NCBI GenBank assembly: GCA_905250125.1
Contig: CAJNOL010000319.1
Location: 98,604-162,603 of the forward strand
Source of the DNA: Rotaria sordida
Lineage: Eukaryota; Rotifera; Eurotatoria; Philodinida; Philodinidae
DNA length: 64,000 nucleotides
Direction: 5' to 3'
The position numbers were made by a program, and so were the translations under genes. This document shows, piece by piece, positions 1 to 11,879 of the stretch (the first letter of the stretch is position 1; the number at the start of each line of letters is the position of its first letter). The notes beneath the pieces are model-generated. The model searched no databases and was not told the origin of the DNA. It was given only the letters and a program-made list of their open reading frames with translations.

Positions 1-1604
1 AAAGAATAAAAACGTCAATCGGATGAAATTATTCTACGATAATTTTCAATAAAGTACTTTCTTATTAATAATGGTAGTTGAGTTGAATAAATTTTGGATA
101 ATCATATATATATATGATTCTTTAAATACATCTACCCTCAATCTCTGTCCAATTTTAGATACTGGGAAAATATAAAGAATTGAAGGTCAACCAAAAAAAG
201 CTATCATCCCACTGCTCTCCGCCTAAATCCGCCACTGAAATTGTGAATTTTTATTTCAATCTCTTCAGAATGGATTTATATTCTTGTTCGCTTGCCTAAG
301 TAGATAATATTATTTCGAATATGTCGCCCAATTCTTCTTTCACTTGACTCATCGAAAAAAAAAAAGTTTCTATGCGTGTGATTGGTCGAAAATATCATTT
401 AATGCGAATTCTGTTCTTGATATACAGAAAAGCGATGTAATAAAGAAAACATACAGGTAGTGATACTTCAATCGTTCCTGCTTAATCAAAACAAGTTATT
501 TTTTGTTTACAAAGTGCTTCACAAGTGTAGTTACTTTTTCGTTGTATTGTTGTTAAGTTTGTTTTTCTCTCTTATTAATATTAAACACTAATATATATAA
601 TATTTTAGATTTATTTTTTTTTGTGTCACTTTTTAATCATATAATCTTCCTAAGCTTTCGTTACTAATTCATTTCTAACAAAGAATCAGGAGTTCCAATG
701 ATCCTAAGAAAACTCGACCACCAAATACATTAACTACACATTCTGCTCAGATCGTCTCTTTTTTTTTAGCAACTGCGATGCAGTCACAGTATAACTAGGC
801 CACAAGTATCGATCACAGTACAATCGTACTTACGACGCATTTGCGTCGCAATTCTATCATAATTGCAAACATAGGTGCGTTCAAAGAGGTTGAATTGCTT
901 TAAAAAAAACGAGAAATAAAGAGTAATTGTTGAACATTATCATATCCGTTCAGAAAATTATGCACAAAAATATTTTTTCTGAGTTGATCTTTCCACGTTA
1001 GCACACGTTTTTTTTAAGAATCTTGTCTGACGGAGTGCATGCATAAAATTTTATGCATGCAAGACAATCTTAGAATGGTCGAAAAACGAACTATATGTAG
1101 TAAGCATACATGAATACGTAAGATTTTTTTTCAGAGATAATACGCAAGAGTGTTGCATACAATTATTTGCAAGAGTAAGAGTCATTCACAAACTCGCATG
1201 TTTTTCTTGAAAACTTAAAAAATTGTATTTCTATGCATGTGTTTGCGATATACACACATATGCGCAACAATTGCAAATATACGCGTTTTTTTAAGTTTTC
1301 GCGTTTGACTGGATTACACATAATAAAAAAACAACAGATTCTTTTCTTTTTTATCATATTTTCAAAAACAAATGAATATTCTATTTTTCGACGAATCATC
1401 ACCTCCAGTCGACGTCTTCATTGTTATTCTTCTAAAATCGTTTTTCTTACAACATCTGTTAATGAATTGAACCTGAGACAAAAAAATCTTAACTTTTATA
1501 ATATAGATACAAAAGCAATCCTTTTTTTCTTTTCTCCAATAAACAAATACTTTCTTACTACTACAGTTAATTTCAATACATTACAATTTTATTATTTTCA
1601 TCAA
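1..1604. other. Intergenic AT-rich region upstream of the B-box gene
   Basis: I see no convincing coding region here. The stretch is AT-rich with many T and A runs. It holds a perfect 26-bp palindrome at 1036-1061 and an imperfect foldback around 1196-1307, where a run reading AAAACTTAAAAAA is mirrored by TTTTTTAAGTTTT. The open frame of the downstream gene extends upstream to 1233, but that part is low-complexity and Phe/Lys-rich and is judged untranslated leader. Confidence 0.6.
1036..1061. repeat. Perfect 26-bp palindrome
   Basis: The arms read TGCATGCATAAAA and the mirror image follows with no spacer. It lies about 540 bp upstream of the B-box gene start. Short flanking sequence (TCTTGTCT before, AGACAATCT after) continues the symmetry imperfectly, so it may be the tip of a small foldback element rather than a protein-binding site. 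Confidence 0.7.
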
Positions 1605-2909
1605 ATGTCTTCATTATGTTCGATCGAAAGATGTACTCGAACATCACGTGGTTTGTGTGATTGTTGCCAACAAAATCTTTGTTTACAACATTTAAATGAA
1701 CATAATGCTTTACTCACTGTTCAACTGAATCCTTTAACTGATGAAATTAATGTACTTAGAGATCGTCTTAAAACACTCAATATTCAAAAAACAATTGCGG
1801 ATAGTCGTCAAAAACTTGAACAATGGCGTCAAAATTGTTATAAGAAGATTGATTATTTTTTTGAACAAAAATGTCAAGAACTTGATCAACTTGTTAATGA
1901 AAAAGTTAGCCAACAACGAGAAGAACTAAATCAAATATACTTGAAGATAATTGAACTCATCAATGCACAAGAAGCAACTCGTCAAGATATCGATTTATTG
2001 ATATCAACTATTCGCCAGCTCAAAACAAATATGAGCAAAATTGAACGAACATGTTTTACGATCGATACTCGTCCATTACTAATAGATGACACGTTGATTT
2101 TCATTAAAACAACTGAACATGAACTTGATCTATCAACTCTTTCACCTATCTACAAAACAGTTCATCATTCTGAGGAAAGTTTTCGATCATTAACTAGCAA
2201 CAATCGATACTTACTGATACATCAATATCCAAATTTATGTTTATTTGATAGAGAAATGAACATAGTCAAACAAATGTTATGGTCCTACGATGCAATTCAG
2301 GATATGTGTTGGTCATCAACATTAGATCGATTTATTGTCCTTGGAGAAAATAACATCTTTCTCATAAATGAAAATACAATGTCAATTGATAATATGAACA
2401 CAATCGAAGAGCGAAACTGGAAATCATGTACATGTTCTGATACAGTTCTCTTTGCAAGCACAAATGGATGGGCTTCATCTATTATCGAATTCAATCTATA
2501 CTCAGCAATCGAACTGATTAGAGAATGGGAATATCCTATTACATGTTCGAAAGATGAAATTATTCATGATATTGCTTATAATAACGAAAATCTCGCTCTG
2601 ATCGTTAAGAATAAATCCGAAATGTCGCTACGCATTGAACTGAGATGTGCGAAGACGCTCGATTGCATCTGGTTCCTTCAACTTGATATTGAATGTCTCT
2701 ACAATACAGCATTTTGCTGTTGTTCACTTACTTGTAATGAATGGCTCATTATTGACTATGAGACTCAACGCTTGGTGCAGATTACAAAAGATGGAAAATT
2801 AAAGAAAACAATTAAATATCATCCGATTCCTTACTGTGCTACTCTGTTCAACCTAAATAAGCTAGCTGTATCGACTGTGAATAACATAAACTTGCATACA
2901 ATTCAATAA
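1605..2909 (+). CDS. B-box / coiled-coil / beta-propeller-like protein (TRIM-like without RING), 434 aa
   Basis: Single uninterrupted exon. The frame is open back to 1233, but I place the start at the ATG at 1605 because a B-box-like zinc-binding pattern begins at once: Cys5, Cys10, Cys18, Cys20/21, Cys26, His29, His33. Residues about 45-140 are rich in Gln, Glu, Leu and Lys with heptad-like spacing and no Pro, as in a coiled coil. The rest, to residue 434, has repeating Trp/Asp-containing strands (for example DRFIVLGENNIFLINENT) of the kind seen in NHL/WD-type propellers, though the repeats are weak. TRIM-like proteins of this plan usually act as protein- or RNA-binding adaptors; with no RING, E3 ligase activity is not implied. 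I recognise the layout as typical of a large bdelloid rotifer family; that link is from memory of the family, not a search. The exact substrate is unknown. Confidence 0.8.
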   Translation: MSSLCSIERCTRTSRGLCDCCQQNLCLQHLNEHNALLTVQLNPLTDEINVLRDRLKTLNIQKTIADSRQKLEQWRQNCYKKIDYFFEQKCQELDQLVNEKVSQQREELNQIYLKIIELINAQEATRQDIDLLISTIRQLKTNMSKIERTCFTIDTRPLLIDDTLIFIKTTEHELDLSTLSPIYKTVHHSEESFRSLTSNNRYLLIHQYPNLCLFDREMNIVKQMLWSYDAIQDMCWSSTLDRFIVLGENNIFLINENTMSIDNMNTIEERNWKSCTCSDTVLFASTNGWASSIIEFNLYSAIELIREWEYPITCSKDEIIHDIAYNNENLALIVKNKSEMSLRIELRCAKTLDCIWFLQLDIECLYNTAFCCCSLTCNEWLIIDYETQRLVQITKDGKLKKTIKYHPIPYCATLFNLNKLAVSTVNNINLHTIQ

Positions 2910-3107
2910 AATGAATGATTGCTTTCGTTCAGTGTTTTGGATTACTTTTTCGATGAAGAACTAGAATAAAAAAATTAATCGTATTTTACTGAAATATTAT
3001 TTAAGGTTGATTTAATCATGACGATGAGTTATATAATCTTAATAACATTTTATCAAGGAACACGAAAAAAAAGATACAAAATATCTGACAAAGAAATTTT
3101 TTTATAA

Positions 3108-4918
3108 TTAAGATGAATTCATTTGTTGCTCAAGTAATAAACGAGCCATTTGAACAAATGTTGGTGCTGCCATAGCTACTGATTCGTCGGATTCACCATT
3201 CACCGGTGGCTAAAATAAAGTTCAATAATCATGAAAAGATTTATGTTTTCATAAAATTTTACCATAGGAATGAATTTTGTAGAATCCTGATTACTTATTG
3301 GTCTTTGCATAGAACCATTTCGAGTTGCAAGAGTATGTGCTACAACTTCACCATGTGTTTCATTGGAAAAACTCTATTTAAAAAAGATGTTTTACAAAAA
3401 AAAAGCCAAACTCATGTCTTAAACTTACACTAAATGGAATAGAAATAGTTGATCCTTCATTAATATCATCAATATCAATTTTAGCAAGAAGTATATTCGT
3501 TATCGGACCTACGTAGAATAACAAAAAAAGAAGAGAACATGATAAAAATCAAAAAATTTCTTTATACTTGAACATGTTTTTTTAAAACGTATTTGTCCTG
3601 ATGATAAATCCCAAATGACACAATCTTTATCAAGACTACCAGAATATAAAATCTGTTCATCTGCACTTAATCGAAGTGATATAACAGAACCTCTAAAAAA
3701 AAAATAAAATTCTCATAATAAATAATTTTTAAACATAATCTTTATATTCAATTTACTGATGATGATTTAATTGTTTTGAATTATTATTATCAATTGTTAT
3801 TGTTGGATTTTGATGTTGAATTCCTCCAAACTAAAATTTTCATTCAAGGAAAAAATAAAGAATCTTTTCTTCTTCTTCTTATTTTTACTTGTGATGTTAA
3901 TGTTCTTAATGAAACAATAAAAATTGTACCAATATCTGTACCACAATAAACTGTTTTAGAAAATGATGATGAACATATTGAATGAATTTCATTAGGAAAT
4001 AAAAATGTACATAAACATTTTCCTGTAACAATATCCCATAACTAAAATTCAAAATTTTATGACTTTAGAAAAAGAAAAACAACAAAGATTATTAAAAACA
4101 TACTCGAACACTAAGATCACTTGAAGCAGTTAAAAGTAAATGAAATTTTCCAATCGATATTTGACAAAGGTCATGAATTGGACCTGTATGACCTTGAAAT
4201 GATTTCGTTGGAGAAATATCCAGATTTCGATCAGGATTTATTCTTTAATGAAAAGAAAAAGAATACATTTTTGTTTTTCGACTAAAACAAAACAAATGAG
4301 TGTATTTTTGTTTTTACTCTTCAATATTCCATCGATGAATAAGATTATCTTCACCAACAGATATCAAACAATCTTGATCTTCATCAAATAATAAATGATT
4401 TATTGTTCGAATATGTGCTGAAAGTGTTATTAAATGTTGGCCATTATCAAGCTAAACAACAACAACAACTACAGATTGTATATTTTTATTTTAAATTTAT
4501 ATTTTTTTTTACTTTATAAAGAAATATTTTATTTCCTATTCCACAAGCTAAGACAGTTGAATCACGAATAAATGTCATTGAACTAATAGGTCCTGCAACT
4601 GTTATTTTTTTATAATCTCGATTCTAGAAATAAATGTAATAAAAAAAGAAAATGAAATTAATTATAAACCAATTAGAATCCTACTCGACTATTTAATTTC
4701 CAAACATATATTGAAGGACGATCAACAGCAGCAGCATAGATATGATCACGAGAACATAAGAGACCATGACATGCAACAGGTGCATCACATTTAAATGTCA
4801 GAAGAACATTACCATTTAATCCATTAAAACCGCTGATTGTCCATGGATGAGCTTGTTGAGTAGTAATTAAAACAGTCGGTTGATATTGAACCATGGCTGT
4901 TGTCTTTGCAGGAAACAT
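3108..4918 (-). CDS. WDR18: WDR18 / Ipi3-like WD40 protein, 10 exons, 420 aa
   Basis: Minus-strand gene with ten exons that splice in frame: 4685-4918, 4513-4623, 4318-4451, 4104-4242, 3889-4041, 3757-3830, 3568-3692, 3429-3508, 3263-3373, 3108-3209. All nine introns are short GT-AG introns. The product is 420 aa, close to the 432 aa of human WDR18. WD-type segments are visible: SIYVWKLNSR, NKIFLYK, LIHRWNIE, SDLSVRLWDIVTGKCL, and CVIWDLSSGQIRF. The segment VYCGTDIGTIFIV and the stretch after the last blade (SSPITN) align with the corresponding WDR18 positions. In known organisms WDR18/Ipi3 works with PELP1/TEX10/LAS1L (Rix1 complex) in nuclear 60S ribosome maturation. Its 5' end faces away from the B-box gene, so the two genes converge with about 200 bp between stops. 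Identification rests on recognised motifs and length, not on a search. Confidence 0.85.
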
Positions 4919-5353
4919 GACAATAGTAGTAGAATGTGTTTTTTTTTATTCCAAATTTCAGATTGGATCCAAGAAATGAATCTCTATCTAAAGAGAAATA
5001 ATCTAATTAGTCAATACAATAGATGTCGCTGTAAAAAAAAACAAGAAAGAATAATTAAATTTAAACAATGGATAATTTTAAAATAATCGATGTGATGGAA
5101 AATTATCACAAACACCAGACATACATCATAGAGAAGCGATCGATGGAAAACAAACATCAAATATCCATTGCAATCCGTGAAATACCAACACATTTACTAT
5201 GATGATCGAGACCGAAAGTCCACTAGTTGAACATCGAAGATTACTGAATTCAGATAGAAAATCTAAATTTTAATAATCAAAAAACATTACAGTAATACCA
5301 TTATCCTAAGATGCCATATTATACAATAATATCGAATCTGTCTGTTAATTGAT

Positions 5354-6043
5354 CTACTATTCATTTTACAATATAATCTATTGCATTGTTTTTTGAATAA
5401 CTTTTGATAGGAACATCATAGAGACTTGCAGTTTTCACCATTTAAGAGAGAAGACCCAGTTCCATTGAAATATATCAAAATTTGACTAGCCAGCAATTAG
5501 ATGACTTCTTGGTGGAGATTTTCGAAAACGATGTTCCGAAGCTTTTTTTCTTGCTATTCAGACTTTTAATAGGACTAGTCCATGGAAAAATTTGTTCACT
5601 TTCGATCTACTTTCGAAAATATTGAGATAACAGAGTCAAATCATTTCGAATCGAAAAAGAAATATCACTATTTGATTCAGTCTGATGAATTACAGTTGCC
5701 TGGCAGCTTTACCAGATAATCATAGGTCGATTGGTTGAAATTGGGACTCTTAGGAAAAGCTAGGAATGTCGGTCTTGCGTAGATCAAAAGAGAAGGATTT
5801 TTTTTATCGATTAGTTCTATTAAAATTCTAAACAGAAAAGAAAGTAATGCCAGAATACTGTTTTCGAAAATTTTCACAAAGAACTCATTTGATTGGTCAG
5901 TTGCTGCCAAATCATGTTTCGATATATTTCGATGGTCACTGATCTCCTGTCTTGAATGGTGAAAACCGCAGCTCTCTATGATGTTCCTATCAAAAGTTAT
6001 TCAAAGAACAGTGCAACACATTATATTTTGAAATGGATAGTAG
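5354..6043. mobile_element. Imperfect full-length foldback (hairpin) element, about 690 bp
   Basis: The segment is an imperfect inverted repeat along nearly its whole length. The outer arms are best conserved: TTTGAATAACTTTTGATAGG then AACATCATAGAGA on the left (from about 5393) is mirrored at about 5965-6010. Inner arms are more diverged but still pair, for example GAAAATTTTCGAAAAC near 5870 against GAGATTTTCGAAAACG near 5515. The small reading frame at 5677-5910 lies in one arm and has no family I recognise. Best read as a non-autonomous DNA transposon; no target duplication was found. Confidence 0.7.
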
Positions 6044-7342
6044 TTTTCTCCATCAAAGCCTGTCTCGCTACTTGCGATGTGTCACCTAGACGCAAAAGTT
6101 TCTTCTCTATCTTGTTTTCAAGATGATTATATGTACTTTTCTTTTCACGGAAAAGTAGTAAATTTAAATTATTCTTTTTTTAGAATATATCACTTTTCTC
6201 ATATTTCCCTTTGATGAGATCAAGGTACAAAGAATAAAAATGTAGTTTTTATTTATCATCTTTTTTATCAAGTGAAAAAAAGATGCCTAGGTCAAGAAGT
6301 ACCAGCCATTTCCGACCGGAAAATGGTAGGAACTTGGAAGCAGGAATGCAGGTGATCAGATTCCATGTCCAACTCTGGCCAGTTACGATCAGAATTAGAA
6401 AAATTCGGCCACTCAATTCTTGCTTTCAAGTGTCTAACATTTCTTTAGTTTCACGGCTGAAAATTCACGCATCTTGGAACTAGAATCATTGACCTATGTG
6501 AGTTTTTCTTTAATACATATTTTATGAAACTTTGTTAGTGTACATTTTGATGGATTGTGCTTAGAAAAAGAACGTGTACATGTACACTTTACTAGTATAA
6601 GCCAGAATTGCTGGGCCAAAGTTATTGGCCTGACTTTTATCTTTTGGAATTCAAATGTTGATGCATTACCTCATTATAAAAACACATTGCGTTAATGCAA
6701 GCCTTTCTTTTATGAAAAAAATATTTATGATGTTTGTGTCTTTATTTCGTGTGAGAAACTTATTATTATTTCCCTATTGGTAACTCTCGTATAAACAGAA
6801 CGTACAAAGACATTTTCTTCTGAGTTTTTATTAGAAATACTGTTTTGATGTTGTTAAAAAAAATGTTTCTTTTTCCTTATAAGTAGTCATCGATAGTGAT
6901 CATACTTCATTGAGACGAAAACGACTTTTCTAGTTTATGTTAAAAATCTAAAGTAGCAGAGATTTTTGTTTTTATTCGTGGGGAATGTATACAATTTAGG
7001 AATATGTTTATTTAAAAAACAAAAGAGAATAGTAATTATAAGTGTAGAGAAGATATGAGGTTTTTATTTGGTTGCTAAAGACCACCATGTCCATGTTTTT
7101 ATCTTCTACAGTGATGGTGTTGTTGTTGTCTCGAATTTTTGATTACTTGATTTTATGAGTAATGAAATCTTTTTTTTCTTGTTGTGTTGTAATTGCTTCG
7201 CGTGGAGTTCAAAAAAATAAGTCTGGGAAACTAATCAGAATTTTTAAGTTTTATTAATAAATATCAACGCAGGATTACATATCGAAAAAAGAGCGTCGAT
7301 TTAGGGAATTTATATCGATGTCAAATACTGTAGACACACATA
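6044..7342. other. Intergenic region between foldback element and GH71 gene
   Basis: No gene is supported. A short ATG-initiated frame at 6283-6483 shows no recognisable domain. A 14-bp palindrome GTGTACATGTACAC lies near 6573. The last 100 bp are the 3' flank of the minus-strand GH71 gene, with a minus-strand AATAAA at 7250-7255, about 90 bp past its stop, which is a plausible polyadenylation signal. Confidence 0.5.
7250..7255 (-). terminator. Probable polyadenylation signal of the GH71 gene
   Basis: The plus strand reads TTTATT here, that is AATAAA on the minus strand, about 90 bp downstream of the glucanase stop codon. Position and hexamer fit a eukaryotic polyA signal; the region is AT-rich, so chance occurrence is possible. 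Confidence 0.4.
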
Positions 7343-9040
7343 CTATGGACTTGGAAAGCTACGGCTATTGGCAAAAGCATTGAAATTATTGCCATTGTTT
7401 TGTTGAGGAACATTCTTGCCTTCAGCCCACCATACTTTATTGTCAGGACCCATCAAAGAAATAGTTACATAACCAGGATTACCAGGGAAGGGAATGCATT
7501 CAGTCTGTTCAAGTTGAGTAATTTTGTAGCTAGTCTTGGATCCATTCAGGTCAACTATTACCGTATATTGTCCTCCATTAGGATTGGCACTCTTAACGAT
7601 AGAGTGAACAGCAACGCAATCTTGAGCATCATTACGATATTGAGGAACATCACCATTTACATTGTTCTTAGGATGGATGCGATACCACCAATAGAATTGG
7701 TCATTAGTAACGGTAGGTCTGGCGTTATTCTTGTACCACTGAATATAATGTTTTGAGAGTTCTAACCAAGCATCATGATGCATAGGTTGTGGACTGTTAA
7801 TCATACTACTGATGCCTGCCATATCAGTAGGCAGATCACTGCTAATAGAACACATGTAGGAGGATTCAGAATAATCATTCCAAGTAATAATTTGAACAAA
7901 ATCTGGTTGTAATGAAATAATCTGTTGCCATCGTTCTGGTAAAAGTCTTTCGGAACTGTAGATCCAGTTCTTATACCATCCATTTCCCCATACATATGTG
8001 TAGAACCATGGAGCAAGTGGAGCCATATAAGTTTTGCCAGTAGCTTTGGCACTAGCAAGGAGATTTCTATCACCGGTAGTGTCGAAACGAGCGCCAGGTC
8101 CAGAATTGGCAGCCGGCCAAGCATTCCAAGTAAATATGCAATCAGCAACGGGATGCGATTGTAGCAGATTAGTAGTCGAATAGTTAGGCCAACTGGGACA
8201 AAAGTAAGGGTTCAATCCACTGGAAGTTTTCCAATTTGCCCAGAAATTATCTTGATTTTCACCGGCAAAAGTAGAATAGAAAGGTCTGCCGTTCACTTTG
8301 AAATAGTTAGAGTGACTGGCAGCAGAATGGAAACGCCTAAGGATGTCATTGTTAAAAGGAAGCGAAGCCATATCGAAGGAAATAAACATACTAAAATCAC
8401 CATTGTTCTTGGCAGCAGCAAGAGCCTTAGCTACACGATCGGGTTGCCAATCATCAATACCAACATTAAGTGCAAATCCATCGATACCGGCCGCTTTTGC
8501 TCTCTTGATTTGAGTATCGAAGAAATTCTGATCCGATGGATAGGCAAATCCAACCATATAGTGAGCAAATACTTTCTTGTCGGATTTCGAACCAGATGGT
8601 TGACCAGGAGAAACAGTAGTAGGGATGGTTGATGTGCCAATGACTTCAGCTGTTAGAGGATAGGCAAAAGAGCCTACAATCTTCAGACGAATTGAACCAG
8701 TAGGCGTTGAGAATTTACACTCTGGTCCTCCTCTTCCTACACATCCCCAATTGACATCCCAAGAATCTCCAACAGTTACCTTCCAATAGTAGTCCTTATT
8801 AGGCCGAAGTCCATGAATATCAACAGCATACTCGCACGATTGAACGTTGGTATCATGCATTAAACCTTTGGGCTCAGCAACATTCCAGTTCGAATTGGAT
8901 CCAGCATCAATAGCCCAATCACCGACAGCACGAAACGTTTGGTCAGCCCATCCACAGTTAGGATCATTGTATCTAGCCAAAATGATGGCGGCACAGTTTA
9001 ACAGGACGAATACGAGGAATCGTATTCTAATGACTGTCAT
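7343..9040 (-). CDS. Secreted GH71-family endo-1,3-alpha-glucanase (mutanase-like), 565 aa, intronless
   Basis: Intronless 565-aa frame. Residues 1-22 form a signal peptide (hydrophobic run, Ala-Arg end), so the enzyme is probably secreted. Residues about 25-125 form a Trp/Gly/Cys-rich module (motifs YYWKVTVG, WDVNWGC, GPECKFSTPTGSIRL) that looks like a beta-sandwich or carbohydrate-binding domain; its family is not certain. The catalytic domain starts at KKVFAHYMVG (155-164), a typical GH71 opening, and contains the hallmark WNDYSES at 387-393, whose Asp and Glu are the likely catalytic acids. A C-terminal tail from about 450 may be another small sandwich domain. GH71 enzymes cleave alpha-1,3-glucan of fungal walls. 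The family is mainly fungal; lack of introns and visibly higher GC than the neighbours suggest horizontal acquisition, which is inference. Possible roles are feeding on or defending against fungi. Confidence 0.88.
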   Translation of the reverse strand: MTVIRIRFLVFVLLNCAAIILARYNDPNCGWADQTFRAVGDWAIDAGSNSNWNVAEPKGLMHDTNVQSCEYAVDIHGLRPNKDYYWKVTVGDSWDVNWGCVGRGGPECKFSTPTGSIRLKIVGSFAYPLTAEVIGTSTIPTTVSPGQPSGSKSDKKVFAHYMVGFAYPSDQNFFDTQIKRAKAAGIDGFALNVGIDDWQPDRVAKALAAAKNNGDFSMFISFDMASLPFNNDILRRFHSAASHSNYFKVNGRPFYSTFAGENQDNFWANWKTSSGLNPYFCPSWPNYSTTNLLQSHPVADCIFTWNAWPAANSGPGARFDTTGDRNLLASAKATGKTYMAPLAPWFYTYVWGNGWYKNWIYSSERLLPERWQQIISLQPDFVQIITWNDYSESSYMCSISSDLPTDMAGISSMINSPQPMHHDAWLELSKHYIQWYKNNARPTVTNDQFYWWYRIHPKNNVNGDVPQYRNDAQDCVAVHSIVKSANPNGGQYTVIVDLNGSKTSYKITQLEQTECIPFPGNPGYVTISLMGPDNKVWWAEGKNVPQQNNGNNFNAFANSRSFPSP

Positions 9041-9223
9041 CTACAAAAGATTCCAGTGATGTAACGAAATAAAGCACAAAAGATAGTCCGATCACCAAAA
9101 TAGAAGAAAAATATTTTTATTTTGCTGGTATTAGTTTGAAAAAAAAAAGAACGATTGTTCGTTAAGATGAAATCCTTCTAGAACGAGATGCTTGATTGTC
9201 TGATTACATCGATCGAATAGCTG

Positions 9224-9233
9224 TATTTATATA
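9224..9233 (-). promoter_or_regulatory. Candidate TATA box of the GH71 gene
   Basis: The minus strand reads TATATAAATA about 190 bp upstream of the glucanase ATG, which would give an untranslated leader of roughly 160 bp. The window is AT-rich, so the match is suggestive only. Confidence 0.3.
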
Positions 9234-9955
9234 TGGATATGCTTATTCTCTTTCTTCACATTTTATGCTACTTAGATGATAGTCAGCATCAACTACGCTG
9301 TTTTTTTTCATCAGGTGCTACTCTTATAACTTAAGCTTCTTTTGCATTCTCTTATTACTAATTTGGCTACGTATTCTTTTTTGTACTTTGCACCTGAAAC
9401 CTTATATATCAGGTACGCTCTTCACAGTGTAATTCCCTGCACTTTTCACTAAGAGAAAAAATGCTCTTCTATACGGTAACCAAAGACGAATGATTTATCG
9501 GCCTATTTTTATCGTATATTTTAATTTTGTTTTCTTCTTTCTATTAATTTTTTACCCTGCTATCTCGATTCCATAGTCAGTTTGTCATGTTCACAAAACG
9601 TTTATGGTTGACTATGTGATAACGAGGGGCAAGATAAACTGGATGTTTACCATACAAGATCACTATAATTAGTATCACCTACTATTATTAGATCAAAACG
9701 TTCACAAACGAATCCATAGTCGAAACTGTTGTGGATACTAAGATGGCTGTAATGTATATTAATGACTAGAAATACTGATTGCATTGTTTAAAATGATATT
9801 GAACATTGTTAAAAGATCAGCAAAGTTCTATCACATCAGCCAGAGATGTCATAATATCTATTCACTGCATAACGGGAAATAACACGTCACGATATCCAGT
9901 AAAGCAAATATTCAACTTCCCATGTCATACATTTACTTGAACTACCATAGTGCTT

Positions 9956-10567
9956 CAAAAAACCGCCGATATATTGGTAGTATACCGATGGTTTTATCTA
10001 GTATCGCCGTATATCGATGGTCCATTGGAGTACCGCAGTATACCGCCGGTCAAAAAAGTACCGAAGTATATAGGATATTTATTTATATAATTTTTTTTCT
10101 TTTATTTAGATCAATCTGAACATTTTCTAGTCAATAAAATCATGACGCAACGATCAATCAACCATTGCTAAGCATATCTATGATTCATAATCTTATGAAT
10201 GTAAGAATAAATCTAAATTGTCCTAGACAATAAATTGGCTTAGTGAATTGCGTTGATAAAAAAATCCTGTTATTTTTTTATATTTATATATTGTAATCGT
10301 AAGTTGTTTTTGAATGAAATCTAATCGTTGTTTGAGAAACGGTTGGATTTCACTTCAAAACAATTTACGACATTTCAATAGAAAAAATAAGAGGATTTTG
10401 TATTAACAAGATTCATTAAACTAATTTGTTGTATATGACAATTTATATTTATTCTTAGATTCATAAGACTGCAGATCAGTAGATTTGTACCCTGATGATG
10501 GCGGTAAAACATGAAATTATCGCCGGTATAGCGCACATTATACCGAACGGTCTACCGGCGGTTTTTG
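9956..10567. mobile_element. Foldback element with CAAAAAACCGCCG ends, about 610 bp
   Basis: The left end CAAAAAACCGCCG is mirrored by CGGCGGTTTTTG at the right end. The arms pair through most of their length: CTTATGAATGTAAGAATAAA near 10191 against its near-complement around 10455-10475, and the tip near 10320-10350 pairs AATCTAATCGTTG with a mirrored copy. GC-rich ends (several CCGCCG and TACCG words) surround an AT-rich interior. No transposase is present, so it would be non-autonomous. No target duplication seen. Confidence 0.7.
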
Positions 10568-11281
10568 TCCAGTTCGAATCACATGGGTTGATACCAAGAG
10601 CGAATAAACTCATATTAAAAACATTTAATAAAATATATTAACATAATCTTTTTTTTTGTTTTACTAATAAAATATAAATGAAAGAATTCGTGCTTGATAA
10701 ATTTCGTTTTTCGAATACTGTGTTATTTTGCTTGTATGAGTCATATTATAATTAATTTTCGTTGTCTTACTCATGCTATAGTATTATAAAGATATTACAT
10801 AATTGATTGTTTTCCAATAATGCATTGTACCATTTTGAAAATATTTATGAATTTCACTTTTTGTATGTAAGCTGTCTAATAAGATTTACTTAATAAAGAA
10901 TTTCATAATTCTTTTTTTTGACTTGATACTTATTTATTTATATTTGTTGCTGCGAAATGTACAACAAATAAATGTAAGCTATATCGAGTCTTTTAATTAT
11001 TTAAGTTAATCTGTTCTTTTTTTTTGTCTGATAAAATTTGTTAAAATGAATACTTTTAATAAAAAACTTGAATCATATATCCATAACTTCATGTAAAAAA
11101 AAGGGTGAAGTATACGATCTCAAGAACGATATGCATTTAAATATTATGAATGTTCTTAAAGTTGAAAATTTAAACATGTCATCCAAATTCAAGTTTTAGG
11201 CTCGAAAAACTTTTCGTCTTGTAGATGCTTCTAAAAACTGCCATTTACTAACCTCCTACTCGTCTTAATAAATACTTAAAA

Positions 11282-11375
11282 AAAAATTTTCACTAATCAT
11301 TCACTATCTCCAGATCCCCATCATTAGAAAAAAAAATAACAAACATACTCATTATAGAAAAAGATATACTTACTA
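11282..11375 (+). repeat. Direct repeat, copy 1
   Basis: A stretch beginning near AATCATTCACTATCT and containing CATACTCATTATAGAAAAA resembles 13190-13300 in the same orientation (CCAATCATTCAATGTCT ... TATACTCATTATAGAAAAA). The copies are about 1.9 kb apart and diverged. They could be two solo copies of one dispersed element or direct ends of one insertion. Confidence 0.45.
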
Positions 11376-11879
11376 TATGTGAAATCTTAATCCCTCTTGT
11401 TTTTTATTTCTATAAATATATCTATATCTCTTCTCATAACAATTTCACGAGTATATATAACACGATAACATGGGGAAAATTCCATAAATGATGAGTAATG
11501 AAAAAGAAATTCATAGAACAATATGAAAGAAATAAGAAGAGGGAAAGAAAAAAAATCCCACATATATGACAAAAACGAAAAAGTGCATTACATATACATA
11601 TATGACAAGAAAGCAAAATCTATGACGCATGACTAACAACAAGAGAAAAGAATAATATAAGTACATATATATAATTCAGAGCTTCACGTGGGATGGAGTA
11701 ATTCCATGGTTCGATGGAATGTAATTCTTTTAAAAAATATCTCATGGAACTAAGATTAATGTGAGTGGTAAGGAAAAGTTATCGTACACGCATATTAATC
11801 ATACAAGAGTAAGTGTTCGTATCGGCACAATTATAACTTGATCTATTTTGCAAAACAATTCTAGAACGTCTGACGTCTG

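Noticed and set aside
1233..1604. 124-residue N-terminal extension of the B-box protein
   Set aside because: Phe/Lys-rich with no domain; the B-box begins directly at the ATG at 1605.
5677..5910. 77-residue minus-strand frame
   Set aside because: Lies entirely in one arm of the 5354-6043 foldback and has no known motif.
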